A DNA stretch of 64,000 nt, taken from Stenopsyche tienmushanensis. Taxonomy: Eukaryota > Arthropoda > Insecta > Trichoptera > Stenopsychidae. Below the pieces are notes generated by a model. It was not told where the DNA came from, searched no databases, and was given only the letters and a program-made list of their open reading frames with translations. Position 1 is the stretch's first letter. Each line of letters starts with the position of its first letter. The stretch is taken from assembly GCA_008973525.1 (NCBI GenBank), contig WACJ01000069.1, positions 1,166,974 to 1,230,973 on the forward strand, given 5' to 3'. The position numbers and the translations under genes are program-made. Of the stretch, positions 35,991-47,125 are shown in pieces.

Positions 35991-38060
35991 CTTCTTCTTT
36001 TGATTTAATTCTATGTATAGTCTTAGATTATCTGACTTTTTTACTGAGATCAATCCATCACTAGATTAGTGTACCATAAGTTGTTATTTGACAGCTGAAC
36101 ATCTTTTACTACATATTATATGTTTTTCTGCCTGGGACCCACTATAGTATTCTGCTAATTAATATATAATTAGCAGAAGAGTTTGCTGAAGACTATCACG
36201 AAATTCTCGAAGAAGAAAAGGACTTGCCAAATACAATTTTACCAAGATAATACATAAACTAATATTAGGGAGATCCGAAAGTATTCGAAAGTTTACTAAA
36301 AAAAAGTTCAAATTTGTTAATAACAAAAAATCATATTCAGCATTACTTTTTTGTAAAAACATTCCGGCTTAAATATTTCTGGCTTTTCGAGTTTTTCTCT
36401 CAGGCTGTGCTCCCGTTTTTTTTCGATCCAGAAACGGGACCTAAGTTTCGTCCAGTTTAATTAATTCATAATTAATCATTCCCCGCATATCCCACCATAT
36501 GCACTAAAGAACCCTTTTTACAGTCAGTTCTGGTTAAGGGTTTGGATTTGGGGTTATTGGCGTTGTCAAAAAGGCGTAGCACGCGTTTCGTCGCTTGTTT
36601 TTGTTGTGTTAGATCAAGACGTGCAGTACCCATTCTACTCCATAACACCCATCCTATTCATTTTGCCAATGAGTTTCAAATATGTTTTGATCCATGGGGA
36701 TCCTAGTCTTTGCGATGATTCCTCGATTGTTTTCCGTGGATCTGACTCGATTAGGGACTGTAATGCATCATCATCAAAATTCATCCATTAAGATTTTCTA
36801 TTGGTCGATTTAAATTTCTGAAACCAATATTGGCACCTAAGAACTATAACTACTTCACCATAAACATCTTTGATTATTTTACTGGCTCTTTGTGGAATTG
36901 ATCTTCTTGAGTTTGGGGTTTTCGGGCTAGGATTTTTACCATGTTAAGCATGGGTTTTAAATATATAAGGATAAAATACAATAAATATTGATAGATATAT
37001 ATCATTTGTGCTTCTGTGAGAATGCTCTGAGCATTAATTTTGTCACCATAATACGTACCAATATCATCGAGAGACAAAATGCTTTTTATAAACTAAATTT
37101 TGTTCGCAAATTATGTTGATAGTAGACTTGTAGATTCAAACTTAAGCTTGATGTTATATCACTTTGAAAATTTAATCGTTGATTAATTTACGTACGTATA
37201 TATGGATCAAATAGCCTTATAAAAGACTTCCAGCTTACGACAATGCATTCCAACATTTTGTCTGAGTTTACTTCCTCTAATCCCCCAGATATTCAGCATC
37301 CTTGTTAATCTATTTGACTTGGAGAAGATAAAGTATCCTGAAAATAAACAACGGGCTCAGACAAAGCTAACAATTTAAGCTTTACCCTACATGTCCATAA
37401 CCTCCCAGTTTGATCGATTTGACAACTAGCAGTCAGTGCTGTCATTATCACCGATTTCGATTTTGCTACGATGTCGATACTGTTTACTAGACTATATGTT
37501 CTTAGTTGTTTCTGGGCTTTGTTATGTTTACTTTTAATAATTAAATATCATTTATGATACAAAAGTAAAGTTGATGAACAAAGGTAATGCTGAATAAAAG
37601 CTACAATAAGGAAAAAACACAATCATGTTCATATCAACATGTCTGAATGCAAATTGAGCTTAACTGAGAGCATGCACAAATAATGAATTTCTTTCAGGAT
37701 GAACTAATATTTTGATCCGCTATACAATTACTAGCTCTTTGAATTCTAGTTTTCAAATATGCGAATGCAATATTTAGAATAGTTGATGTGAATGTATGCG
37801 AAAATGATCGAAATTAAGCTTATTTTTCTTGTCGCGAATATGGCGGCATTCGTTTGCTTAATCGGGTCTCAAAAATTGCATGTTGCATTGATCGAATGAT
37901 GATTCTTGAGCCTCGCATCTTGAAGTTCATTGCCTTTGGATCGTTTCATCCAATTATTATTCTCTGATTAGCACCGTGTCACCATGAGCTGGTCTTCCAC
38001 GTGCAGAGAGCTTCGAGCACGAAGATGCTAATTGTGCGGGTCCCGTTCTGGAGAGACGAT
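35991..38060. other. AT-rich non-coding DNA
   Basis: No gene recognised. Frames of 60-67 codons lack motifs. Confidence 0.4.
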
Positions 38061-38061
38061 C

Positions 38062-38382
38062 TTAGATAGTGGCCAGTTGTGGATAAGTTTGGCGGCTTCT
38101 GGTGTGATTGCAGCCCTCTGGCTTGAGGGCACCTTCTGCGGTCACGGCAATCTTGCAGATGAGTGACGACCTAGACCTCTCTGGTACCGGTTGTCCGACC
38201 ATGGCCGCTTGCTTCGGTACTGTTATGCAATTTTCTTCGGCACACCGACACGTCTCACTGATTTCATCTTCGTTGCACAACAATACCGAACACTTCCAAG
38301 TGCAAGGATACACACAAATGGACAAAGAATAATTACACATTTGCATATTTATGATCCGTGCCCTCCGTATAAATAATAACAA
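38062..38382 (-). other. Cysteine-rich open frame in a GC-richer island (unconfirmed)
   Basis: The minus strand is open for 106 codons. The N-terminal half carries CVYPCTWKCSVLLCNEDEIS then ETCRCAEENC, a dense cysteine pattern. After it comes a basic tail that ends at a stop (SRQTYPQLATI). The island is richer in GC than its flanks, and the plus strand is also open in two frames (61 and 74 codons). No signal peptide or known domain is visible. It could be an exon of a secreted protein, conserved non-coding DNA, or chance; chance is most likely without homology. Confidence 0.2.
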
Positions 38383-39086
38383 TAACGTCCCGCGATGAGA
38401 GCTCGTAAATTTTAGCCTAGTTTGTACTTTTTACCGTACTTCCCACTGTTATGTTCTTTAATTCCGTTGCTTATCAAATTACAGTGCGCCTCATGCTATT
38501 TTAAATGCTTTTTATGCATCCAAAATGAATACATAGGTGTTGTTTTGAAAACCAGTTTTCTTCTTTATTGCCGATAACACTGTTTCGACCCACACTATTT
38601 TCTTGGAGCGCATTCAAATCGAACCGGGGTGAATTGAAAATTTACTCTTTATCGCAATACCGGCATACATTTAATTAAATTCGTATCAGCTATTTTAAAG
38701 TGTACCAACTCCGCCATTCGAATAACTGTCCTGATAAAAGCTTAGAACCGGCTGTGATAACCGACGAGCAATAAAAATGGATATTTACAACCCTGACTGT
38801 ATAATGGCGGACCATTTATAAGCCATTTGTACCAACTGTGTCATCAACAAATTTATTGTTAATAATTGGATCCATATTTGGTGAGCTCATTCACAACGAC
38901 TTTTTATGATATATTAGACGAGCACCACTTTTAGAATAGTGGCTAGCTCTATTTTATCTTAAAAGCGATATCGCTATTTTATACTCGAAGAGCAGGATAT
39001 GGGCATGAAGTAATAAGTTGATGCGGGGGGTGGCAGATATCAAAAATAGTGTCGTAGTAAAAGTATGGCATAGTATAGTAATCACC
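38383..39086. other. AT-rich non-coding DNA
   Basis: Nothing recognised up to the mariner-like remnant. Confidence 0.4.
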
Positions 39087-39205
39087 TATTCTGTGGCTCG
39101 CATGGTCTCCAGACCTGACACCACTGGATTTTTTGCCTGGGGGCTCGCACAGTCTGCAGATATTACACCATAATTTTGTCGATCCATGTGCAAAACACCC
39201 TGTAT
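39087..39205 (+). mobile_element. Mariner-like element 3' remnant with terminal repeat
   Basis: Plus strand WLAWSPDLTPLDFLPGG matches the SPDLTPLxFFxWG block of the transposase at 13345-13407 and 29613-29685. The rest of the C-terminus is deleted. TGTGCAAAACACCCTGTA at 39187-39204 is the mirrored form of the ACAGGATGTTTTGCA tip of the element at 12339. A short catalytic-region remnant is thus joined to its own 3' terminal repeat. Confidence 0.72.
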
Positions 39206-39700
39206 AAATATAAAAATAATACATTATTTTTAAATATTTATCAATCACCATAAATTCATGTTCTCAGAAAGAAACTATGAGTGATAGCTGAAGTATACAT
39301 ATAATTTGGAACGTAAATTTTCTAAACGATGAACTGGTTGTAGGCTGACTTAAGTAATCAGTGATCAATTTTAAATTAATTATTTCATCTAAAAATCTAA
39401 TCAATTGAATTGAAGTTTATGTTGAAATCACCACTCATACTCATTGAAATTTTGTCCAAATATTTTTTTAACAACGCAGCACCTTCAATAGTGTAGATCA
39501 ACAAAACTTCATACAAATGATAAAATTATGTAGCGTAAACCCTTAGCTGACATAAGGCGGTTCGTTGTTTTCGTCGCTGCGATTTGATAACCGCGTTATT
39601 CAGACGCGAGATTCGCACCGGAGAGGCGCTCAAAACCGCGAGTGATCGCTCCAAAACGACCACAATACAGACACACAACAAATGTTGTTCTGTCTCTGAT
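39206..39700. other. Non-coding DNA, partly GC-richer
   Basis: Sequence at about 39540-39700 is GC-richer (GCGGTTCGTTGTTTTCGTCG, CGCACCGGAGAGGCGC) with no gene recognised. The remainder is AT-rich. Confidence 0.35.
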
Positions 39701-39977
39701 TAACGACAGAGGTTAGGATTCTTCAACAATTTCGGTGACAGGATTCAAGAACAGGAGCTCCGAAGGGAGATTAAATTGATAGACAAAATTCTGATGCAAC
39801 GTATGTATTGAAAGACAAATAATCGAAGCAGACGGCTTTTATGAGTGGCTACGAGAAAAAGGCGACATTTGGTTAACCAATTCGGAGAAGGGAATGCGTT
39901 TCATTTTACGTGACGCTCAGTTCAATTTGTTCTACCACGGTTTTCAACAAAACTTCAAGCATACATTTGTATACTAA
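39701..39977 (+). other. Protein-like frame remnant (unrecognised)
   Basis: From 39795 to the stop at 39975-39977 the plus strand is open for 60 codons, without an ATG at the start. It includes RQIIEADGFYEWLREKGDIW and LTNSEKGMRFILRDAQFN, then LFYHGFQQNFKHTFVY. The use of W, D, E, G and R is unlike chance AT-rich translation. Just upstream in another register, QELRREIKLIDKILMQRMY runs to a stop, so a single frameshift could join the two. I do not recognise the family. It may be the 3' end of a dead retrogene or transposon gene, or a terminal exon; an acceptor-like TTGAAAG lies at about 39808-39814. Confidence 0.3.
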
Positions 39978-41319
39978 AGCAATAAGAAAATACAGCTTAT
40001 TGCGATATAACTTGCAGAATGAATTTATATGATTTAAGTTTATAGTACGAACGAAAAACACAACAAACAGAATAAAAATAATAAAGGAAAGTACATCTAA
40101 ATAAATAAAATTTTCGTATTGAATTATTTGAAGTTATCAATAGTTGATGAAAAACATTATATAGAGACTATATCACTAGGTAATAACAATTGGTAGAAAC
40201 ATGGCATACGTTCTAATATTCGATGAACGGTTAGTCAGGATATGGCACACATGTTGTGTCATCGGCCTTTATAACATTAATATTTTGAATTTCAACATTA
40301 ATTTAATCTTCTGACTAGAATATTACATGGAATCAATTAATATTATTAAGCTAATTAGTACATCATGATTTAGTACAAAAAATTGGCGTGTGAATCCATA
40401 CAGAATTTGTACATTATGAGTTAAAAAAATCATCGCGTGAATTTTTTGTTATTGATGAAACACGATGGATATTTAATAAAGATGTTGAACTTTGACATTA
40501 TTGATGTCTTCTTATTAATAAATAACATTATTATTCTGTATTATTGAAGCTTTAATTATATACAAAGAGAAGTCTAGCGTGACTATTGGTCTTCGTTCGT
40601 ATATTTCAATGTCCATATTGGAAGATTTATTCGTTCTGCAAGTAGATAGGTCTTAATCATGTGTTTCAATTAAACATTTAATGGATGCTTTAATGCAAGA
40701 ACCATTATGGAAACATCTCGCTTGGTTCATTTAAAAAACGCGTCTTGTCATTATTTGTATGTGACTTTTGACAAGTAAATTATTCAACTTGAATGGTGGT
40801 GGTGAGTCTAAGAAATTGTTCAAAGTCTTCATTTCGGTATGGATTGGCAACCTATTTATAAATGTTATAAAATTCTGGCGATTGGTTTACACTCGGAACT
40901 ATTTCCAGAATAATTTTCCAGGTAAAATTCAATCGTTGCTATTTTCGAACATCCTAAGGAATATTTACACTGTAACAAGGGAGCAATAGATAGTATTTGA
41001 AGCCTATTAAAAGCATTTGCTTTGTGTTAGTAATTTTACATTGGTAACTTGATTCAAAGGGCGTAATTTGATATACTTTAAAAATGAAAATTAAATTAAA
41101 AATAAACAAGGTTATAAACGAGAATTTTTCAAGAAAAACACTAATTTGTCGAGGGTGTCAAATTATAATTAGATACAAGTCAAAAATCCGCAGAGGGTAG
41201 TAAGCTGATAATAATGAAGCTTGTAGTAATAATGGTTATGTAGTAAATGGATCGAAGATGAATTGACTGTATGATACAACTACGAAAAAGCATCAATGCT
41301 CAGATATTTGAGCTATGAG
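39978..41319. other. AT-rich non-coding DNA
   Basis: Nothing recognised. Confidence 0.4.
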
Positions 41320-41339
41320 CCATCACCATATGGTGATGG
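41320..41339. repeat. Perfect 20-bp palindrome
   Basis: CCATCACCATATGGTGATGG is self-complementary over all 20 bases with no spacer. Its centre is CATATG, an E-box core. It may be a binding site for a dimeric protein or a small cruciform; no partner repeat was found. Confidence 0.8.
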
Positions 41340-42182
41340 TCAATTTTTTTATCTTCGACCTCTTACAACAATACATAATTCATATTGTGTATGCTCATTC
41401 TATGACTGTTAATATTACTAGATTACAATAATTTTATTACACACATAAACGTTTCGTAATTTACGATGCAATCAAAGCCAATTTTGAATATTCTGCTGTT
41501 TATGACTCCGACAGATTTTTGGCACATAAACCAAAAATACGCCATATACGATTTGGCGATACAAAAATATCGTGCGGTTCTCTTAACGACCCCGAAAAGA
41601 AGTGACAAACGTCGCCATAAACAATATCGCAAATATTCACGGTTGTTTAACATAATTTATAATTATTGCAAAGCGTCCTATAAGCTTTTGCTAATTTTTC
41701 GCTTATGGCGAAAACGAGTTGAAGTAAATTAATAATGTATGAATCGGTAATAAGTTCAGTGATTATTTGAATTTGTTGGTTTTTCCGACATTTTATTAAT
41801 GGGCAGTTAAAGTGTTAAGAAGATGACGTGGGTATAAACAAAACGCACGCATGTCTTCTATCATTTCATCATACGCTGACTGAATATAATGTCGTTTTAA
41901 CCCTTCGACGACTGATGGGCTTTAAACTTCTAATCGCTATCAGCTAAATATTGGCTGAGAGAAACTCTGTAAATTATATTGCACTTTTAAAAAAAACTGC
42001 AAATGCTCAGCCAAGCTAAACTATTTTTTACACTTTTTGGGTAAAAATATTTAACTACATTCATCATTTTCATCTATCGTCCTAAAAAAAAATAGGTTAT
42101 CATAAATGTTATTTCCATTAAATTTGATCTATCAATCACTTCTTCCATCAATAGTTTTTCAATATCCTCAACATTTACATCG
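41340..42182. other. AT-rich non-coding DNA
   Basis: TTAACCCTTCGACGACTGAT at about 41896-41915 looks like an isolated piggyBac-type end against TTAA, with no mate seen. Otherwise nothing. Confidence 0.35.
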
Positions 42183-42646
42183 TTAGCCCTACAAAGAGGT
42201 AAGACACAATGTTGTGTTCGAATTTCAGTAGCTCATAAAGAGCATTCTTACACGTTGAGCTCGGTCACAGACAGAGACGGAGAGTGTCTTGCATGTTGAG
42301 CTTGGAAAGATTACCTTGCAGGCCGGAGACTGTGAATGGAAGACAGAGACGGAGAGAGTATGTTGCGTACATCATACAATTGTATAGATCGTTAACCCAA
42401 AATTATCGACTAATAATATCTAAATGATGTAATTAATCGATTTCATGTGTATTGTTTATGTTTGCCTGATGAAATGACCGAATATTGTGTGATATCGACA
42501 GTGTTTATTTATTTAAATACAAGCTTCATACACGCTGCCACAGTCCTGACAGACAAGTGGATTTGTATGACGATTAGTGGCAGACAAGCAAATATAGCAT
42601 CTAAGATTATGAAGATTTTAAATAAGCTCATTACTCAAAGGGCTAA
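42183..42646 (+). mobile_element. piggyBac-like MITE, copy D
   Basis: Ends are TTAGCCCTACAAAGAGG and ATTACTCAAAGGGCTAA. The body carries AAAGAGCATTCTTACACG, TTGAGCTCGG, GACAGAGACGGAGAGAGTAT, ATCATACAATTGTATAGATC and GATATCGACAGTGTTTATTT, matching copies A, B and C in order. Part of the GACAGAGACGGAGAG block is duplicated (near 42265 and 42342). The flanks read TTAG and CTAA rather than TTAA. Confidence 0.78.
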
Positions 42647-43800
42647 AGTCATAAAGCTTGCCTTTTTTCTTTCTCTTTCTTAGCGAATTTTGTATGAAAA
42701 GAAATATTAATTAATTAAAATTTCCCTTTATCATCTGTTTATCGCTTATGTTTCCGTGAGAATGCTGTATTTATATCACCCAATCGACAAATTTGGTTTT
42801 GGAGATAATAACAATTCAAATTTGTTTTGATTTCTTGTATCTAAAAAGTAAATACTAAGACTATTAATGTAGTCAGGGAGGGCAATGTTCCAGTGATTAG
42901 TTAGCATCAATAATCAATGTATCAATTAAAGATAATGATAATTTCGATATTTACTCATGGGTCTTCTCCTATCTACAATCTCTATTCAAATAATTTTATC
43001 CCAATCTATCCACATGTTAAAGGCATTTGGAAATCGCTTTATAAATATTTGTATAAAAACGTTATGATTAGGATAAGAAAGTTGTTCAAATTAAATATTT
43101 TATCAATATCAGAAAATGTTGTAAATATTTTAAATAAAAACAGATTGTATACAATCTTAAGTCCCGTCGAGAAAATGTCCGAAAATATTTGTCCTCATAA
43201 AATCACTTAATATTGAGTAGCTATTGAAATTTACAAGGCGAATTTATTATTAATTGTTTTCGAATTTACGAATAAATGAAGAGGCGGGTATCGTTTACCC
43301 AGCTGTGCCAACGAAAGGTTAATAATTAATCACGCTGCTTTTACGCGCGCCACTTGTAACGTCGTCCCAGCCAAAAGCAAAGGGCAGGGCTCTTGTGAGC
43401 AAAGCGACGAAATATGTTTATTATTTCAATAATATAAAAAAAAATATTGAAAATATTGGCCATATACAGTGTAATAGCCATTTTTCACGAGGGGGGTAGT
43501 TTATGTGCGAAAAGCCCGCTTCGGATATGAATCATATGCTCCTAGCAGGTGGCGATCTTCTATCTCATTTTCCTTTTTATCTCCAGTTTCCGAAAACTCC
43601 TTGAACTTCCTCCGTCCGATGGCGCGTCAAATTCACATATTTTTTTCTCCTTTTATATATTTTTTACGCATCGACAGGTAGCCGGCAGTTCGGATATGAT
43701 TTATGATCAGACTTCGTGTTTAGATCGTTAAACCGGCCTCTGGTGATGTAACATCGATGGACATACTGAATGAAAAAGTGTTAAGGTTGCCGACCTTTAT
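42647..43800. other. Non-coding DNA
   Basis: AT-rich apart from a short complex patch at about 43270-43400 with TTAATAATTAATCA and CCACTTGTAACGTCG. No gene recognised. Confidence 0.35.
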
Positions 43801-43802
43801 GG

Positions 43803-43865
43803 ATGCGATAGTTACGGTGGTGGACTTGCATCCGACGATCTGGGTTCAAGTTGAAGGCAAGAAGT
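43803..43865 (+). repeat. tRNA-like SINE head (putative)
   Basis: GATAGTTACGGTGGTGGACT (about 43807) resembles box A. TGGGTTCAAGTTGA (about 43841-43854) resembles box B. The spacing of about 33 bases is right for tRNA promoters. The acceptor arm does not fold as a functional tRNA, so a tRNA-derived SINE head is more likely. No body shared with the other SINE copies was seen. Confidence 0.4.
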
Positions 43866-43870
43866 CATAT

Positions 43871-44198
43871 TACACTTATCGATCACAAAAACAAATTGTT
43901 ATTCGATGGACGTAACTGGCGTTTGACTTATTGGAACTTCCATTCGTGATGGACGACTGGGAAAAAAATGGATTGATTAATCCGAGAATGTATATGTATC
44001 TGCTTTGCAGACGGAAGTAACACTTCATGTGCTCTGTATAAGGTCTGTACTAACTTTCACCGAAAACTGAAAACTGATAAAACTTTTATATTTATCAGAA
44101 CAAAAACTGGACTGAACCGGTTCGAAAATATCGCTTTATCGGTTCGATACGCATCTTAGCTTATATAAATAGAGTTTAATTGATTTTTGTGTTGATAT
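43871..44198. other. Non-coding spacer
   Basis: Possibly SINE body or AT-rich flank; nothing recognised. Confidence 0.3.
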
Positions 44199-44826
44199 AT
44201 TATGTTGTCCCATAAGTTTCTTTCGCAAATGAACACAGATCTAATCATAGCCATGTTTGAAGAAAACCCGTGATATACTATTCGCGAAATAGGTAACAAG
44301 TCAAAAATTCCACGAACATCTGTCCATAATCATCTGACAAAATTGGGCTACATAAATCGTTCAGATGTGTGGCTTCCTTATGAACTGACTAACTCAAATA
44401 AACTCCAACGTATTTCAACATGCGATCTTCGTCTCCAACGACATAATAGCCAACCTTTTTTGAAGAGACTGGTCACTGGAGATGAAAATTGGATACTCTA
44501 TGAGAATATCCAATGCAAACGGTCTTGGACCAAGGGTACAGAAGTTTTAACTGTAGTTAAACCTGGCCTTCATACAAAAAAAGTTTTGCTATGCATTTAA
44601 AAATGTAATGTTTAATTCAAAAAATGATATAAAAATGTACCTTGATCAATATTTTGCCAACAAACCTGGGAAATTTTGACAAAAAGGCATTATGAGGCTT
44701 CTGGAGAGACGGAGAAAGATATTAGAACAAAATGGTTCATATATTATTCAATAAATTTTGATGTAATACAAATTATTGTTTATTTTTTTTAATATGAAAA
44801 CGAAAGAAACTTATGGGACACCCTAA
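44199..44826 (+). mobile_element. Internally deleted mariner element with both terminal repeats
   Basis: Ends are TGTTGTCCCATAAGTTTC and GAAACTTATGGGACACCC, about 25-bp inverted repeats of mariner type at TA. The frame starts near 44227 with a helix-turn-helix part (YTIREIGNKSKIPRTSVHNH, LTKLGYINRSDVWLPYELT). The catalytic-domain start follows: FLKRLVTGDENWILYENIQC, KRSW and KPGLHTKKVLLCI. The sequence then jumps straight to the C-terminus (DQYFANKPGKF, QKGIMRLLERRRKILEQNGS). The middle catalytic part after LLCI is deleted, so length is about half the usual 1.3 kb and it cannot move itself. A premature stop also lies in the N-terminal part. Its 3' end is closely related to 12532-12747. Confidence 0.93.
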
Positions 44827-45850
44827 CAAAAAGGTTTAACTTGGCGTTAAAATACTGTATGTACGCAATAATTGGACCAACAGATTTGTTAGGGTGGTAT
44901 CGTTCCAAATTTGTCATTTTTTCTTCTTCTTTAGATTTTCATGAATATTTACAAACCTTAAACATGTTTTGATGGAATTTAATTTTTAAGCATCACTACG
45001 GAAACATAACCGACAAACATACGTTGAAGCCCTAATTTAAAATTTTGTTTTTTTTAAATTTATTTTTTATCATACCATCATGCCCTTTGAATGTTCCTCT
45101 TGCGATCTTTATTTAATACTTGGAATATTGATCAAGCCGTTTTACTTGGAAAAGCATTAGGAAATTTGAATCTGTATTATATAGATTAAATACAATTTTA
45201 AGCCTAGACAAATCCATGATGAAATCTAGATCATTTCAAGCAACAGATTAAATGTTCCCGGATCATATTGTATAAATGAATTAATATGCTGAAAGACATA
45301 ATTTATTAATTTATCCATATTGCCAATAAAAGAGTCTAAGTTCTCATATAGCCAACTGGATTTTTAAATTAGTGAACAAATCCTGAAATGTTTTAGTTTG
45401 GTCACATCCAATTTCAAATATAAAGTCAGATTTTTTCTGGCAGGTATTTTCATTCATAAGCAGGACATTCATATTGATTATCAGCATCCTTGATCACTTC
45501 AATTATTGATAATTTTATGAATCAATACATTTTGAATTGATGTGTAGATACTTAATTACAAGCAACTTTATAAATACTATTTCCTTCACAATCATTTGGT
45601 AACAATGATGAAAACATGTCATCAAATATATTTTTTTAATTGTCATTATTTGACTTTAATGCACTAAGCCGGTCATAACATTAGACTTACTGATTTTCAC
45701 CAGTTCTCGCATGATTTTATATATGTAAGCATATTGAAGATCTTTGGATTAAACCTGTTGAAGGCAACAATGTTTCTGAGATTATCTGATATTATTGTTA
45801 GCAATCATCAGGGCTAGGATGGTTGCATTAAAAATCAATTATTCAGTCGG
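44827..45850. other. AT-rich non-coding DNA
   Basis: Nothing recognised. Confidence 0.4.
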
Positions 45851-46260
45851 GCTAAATAGGTACTCCGCGGCAGTGATGCGATATCACAGTGTCAGCCCAC
45901 AAAGCAAACACACGTGTTTCTTATAAATAATACCGAGACCGATTTCATGTATAACATAATTAAACATCCCGGCAGCATCACGCCCGCTTCATATATCATA
46001 TATTAATTTCATCGTGGGCGTGATGGCCCCGTATAAATAAGTCCGCCATATTACGGCCTCCCGTGATGGGACCCTATCGGATTTCATCGATTTCTTGCCG
46101 TTTTTACACAAAAATGCTTGATGGATCATAAATTATTCGTCGTCAAATGGGCGAGCTTCTGTTGACCCGCGGGGGTCATGCCACTCTAGGCGAAGAAACT
46201 CCCCCAAAATCCCGACAGATGCGGAATAACATTTTGACGCACGAAACACGTACATACATA
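45851..46260. other. GC-richer complex island, candidate regulatory DNA
   Basis: This is a marked change from the AT-rich flanks, with CATCGTGGGCGTGATGGCCC, GCCATATTACGGCCTCC, TTGACCCGCGGGGGTCA (about 46152-46168) and CCACTCTAGGCG. TGACCCGCGGGGGTCA is a near-palindrome with nuclear-receptor-like TGACC/GGTCA half sites. No frame reads as protein. I infer a possible enhancer. Confidence 0.3.
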
Positions 46261-46654
46261 TTTTAAACAGCCGGACAGCTTTATATGAAAATTTATTCAT
46301 AAATAGATGTACTATGGCTTATTTTTTTGAGTATACGTTTTCATGCAAAATGTCCCAAGATTTATGACCGCGAGACACTGCGGTCGATATTTCATCGACG
46401 CAGTGCCTTTTGTGTACACTCTAAGTTCTCATCCTCTAACATTTTAATTTTTTGACTAGTTCTACGCATCTATTATCAGAAATAGAGATTATAATTTTAG
46501 TTTAGAAATATGATAAAATGCATTAAATCTTAAGACAAAAAGACGTTTGACTATATTGTAAAACTAACATTTTTCGATACTATTTTTTTCTTCTTCTATG
46601 TTATCGAATGCAGGTATTTTCTTAGAAGACTTTCCTTGAAAGGTATGTATGCGT
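46261..46654. other. AT-rich DNA
   Basis: Nothing recognised up to the piggyBac-like copy E. Confidence 0.4.
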
Positions 46655-47125
46655 ATATCAGCATAAGACAATCTTTAATTCAAGGCAGAGTCAATTGTAA
46701 ATAAGCACTGTTGATAGCATACAAGATCACGTCATTTTTTTACATAAACAATACACAAGAAATCGATTAATTTGCTTCTGCTTTAGGAGGAAATGATAAT
46801 CAGACAAAGACTCATTCAACAAGCAGCGACGAATAGGAAGCAATTAAATAAATAAACACTGTCGATAGCACACAATATTCAGTTATTCATTTGCGTAAAA
46901 AAATAACAAACCTGAAATCGAAATCATTATAAGTCGATAAATTTGGGCTAACGATCTATATAATAATGCGATGCATGCGGGAAAGCTCTCCGTCTCTGTC
47001 TCCCGAGCTGCGCTACGTTCTCTCTTTGTCTCTGTCTGTCTTCTAGTTCAATTTACAAGAGTGCTTTTTCTGAATAGTGAATGTGGGGGTCCCAGGCCCT
47101 GGGATAGTACTCCTTTAGGGGTTAA
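46655..47125 (-). mobile_element. piggyBac-like MITE, copy E (truncated)
   Basis: The minus strand starts at TTAA (47122-47125) with CCCCTAAAGGAGTACT. It follows copy C closely: AACGTAGCGCAGCTCGGGAG, TCGACTTATAATGATTTCGA, ATTGCTTCCTATTCGTCGCT, AAAATGACGTGATCTTGTAT. It stops about 60 bp short of where copy C ends, so the second terminus is missing. Near the start it has an extra, nearly palindromic GTCCCAGGCCCTGGGAT stretch (about 47089-47105) absent from copy C. Confidence 0.82.

Noticed and set aside
41423..41732. Overlapping 76- and 88-codon frames on opposite strands
   Set aside because: No motif on either strand; mirror-image openness is typical of chance here.
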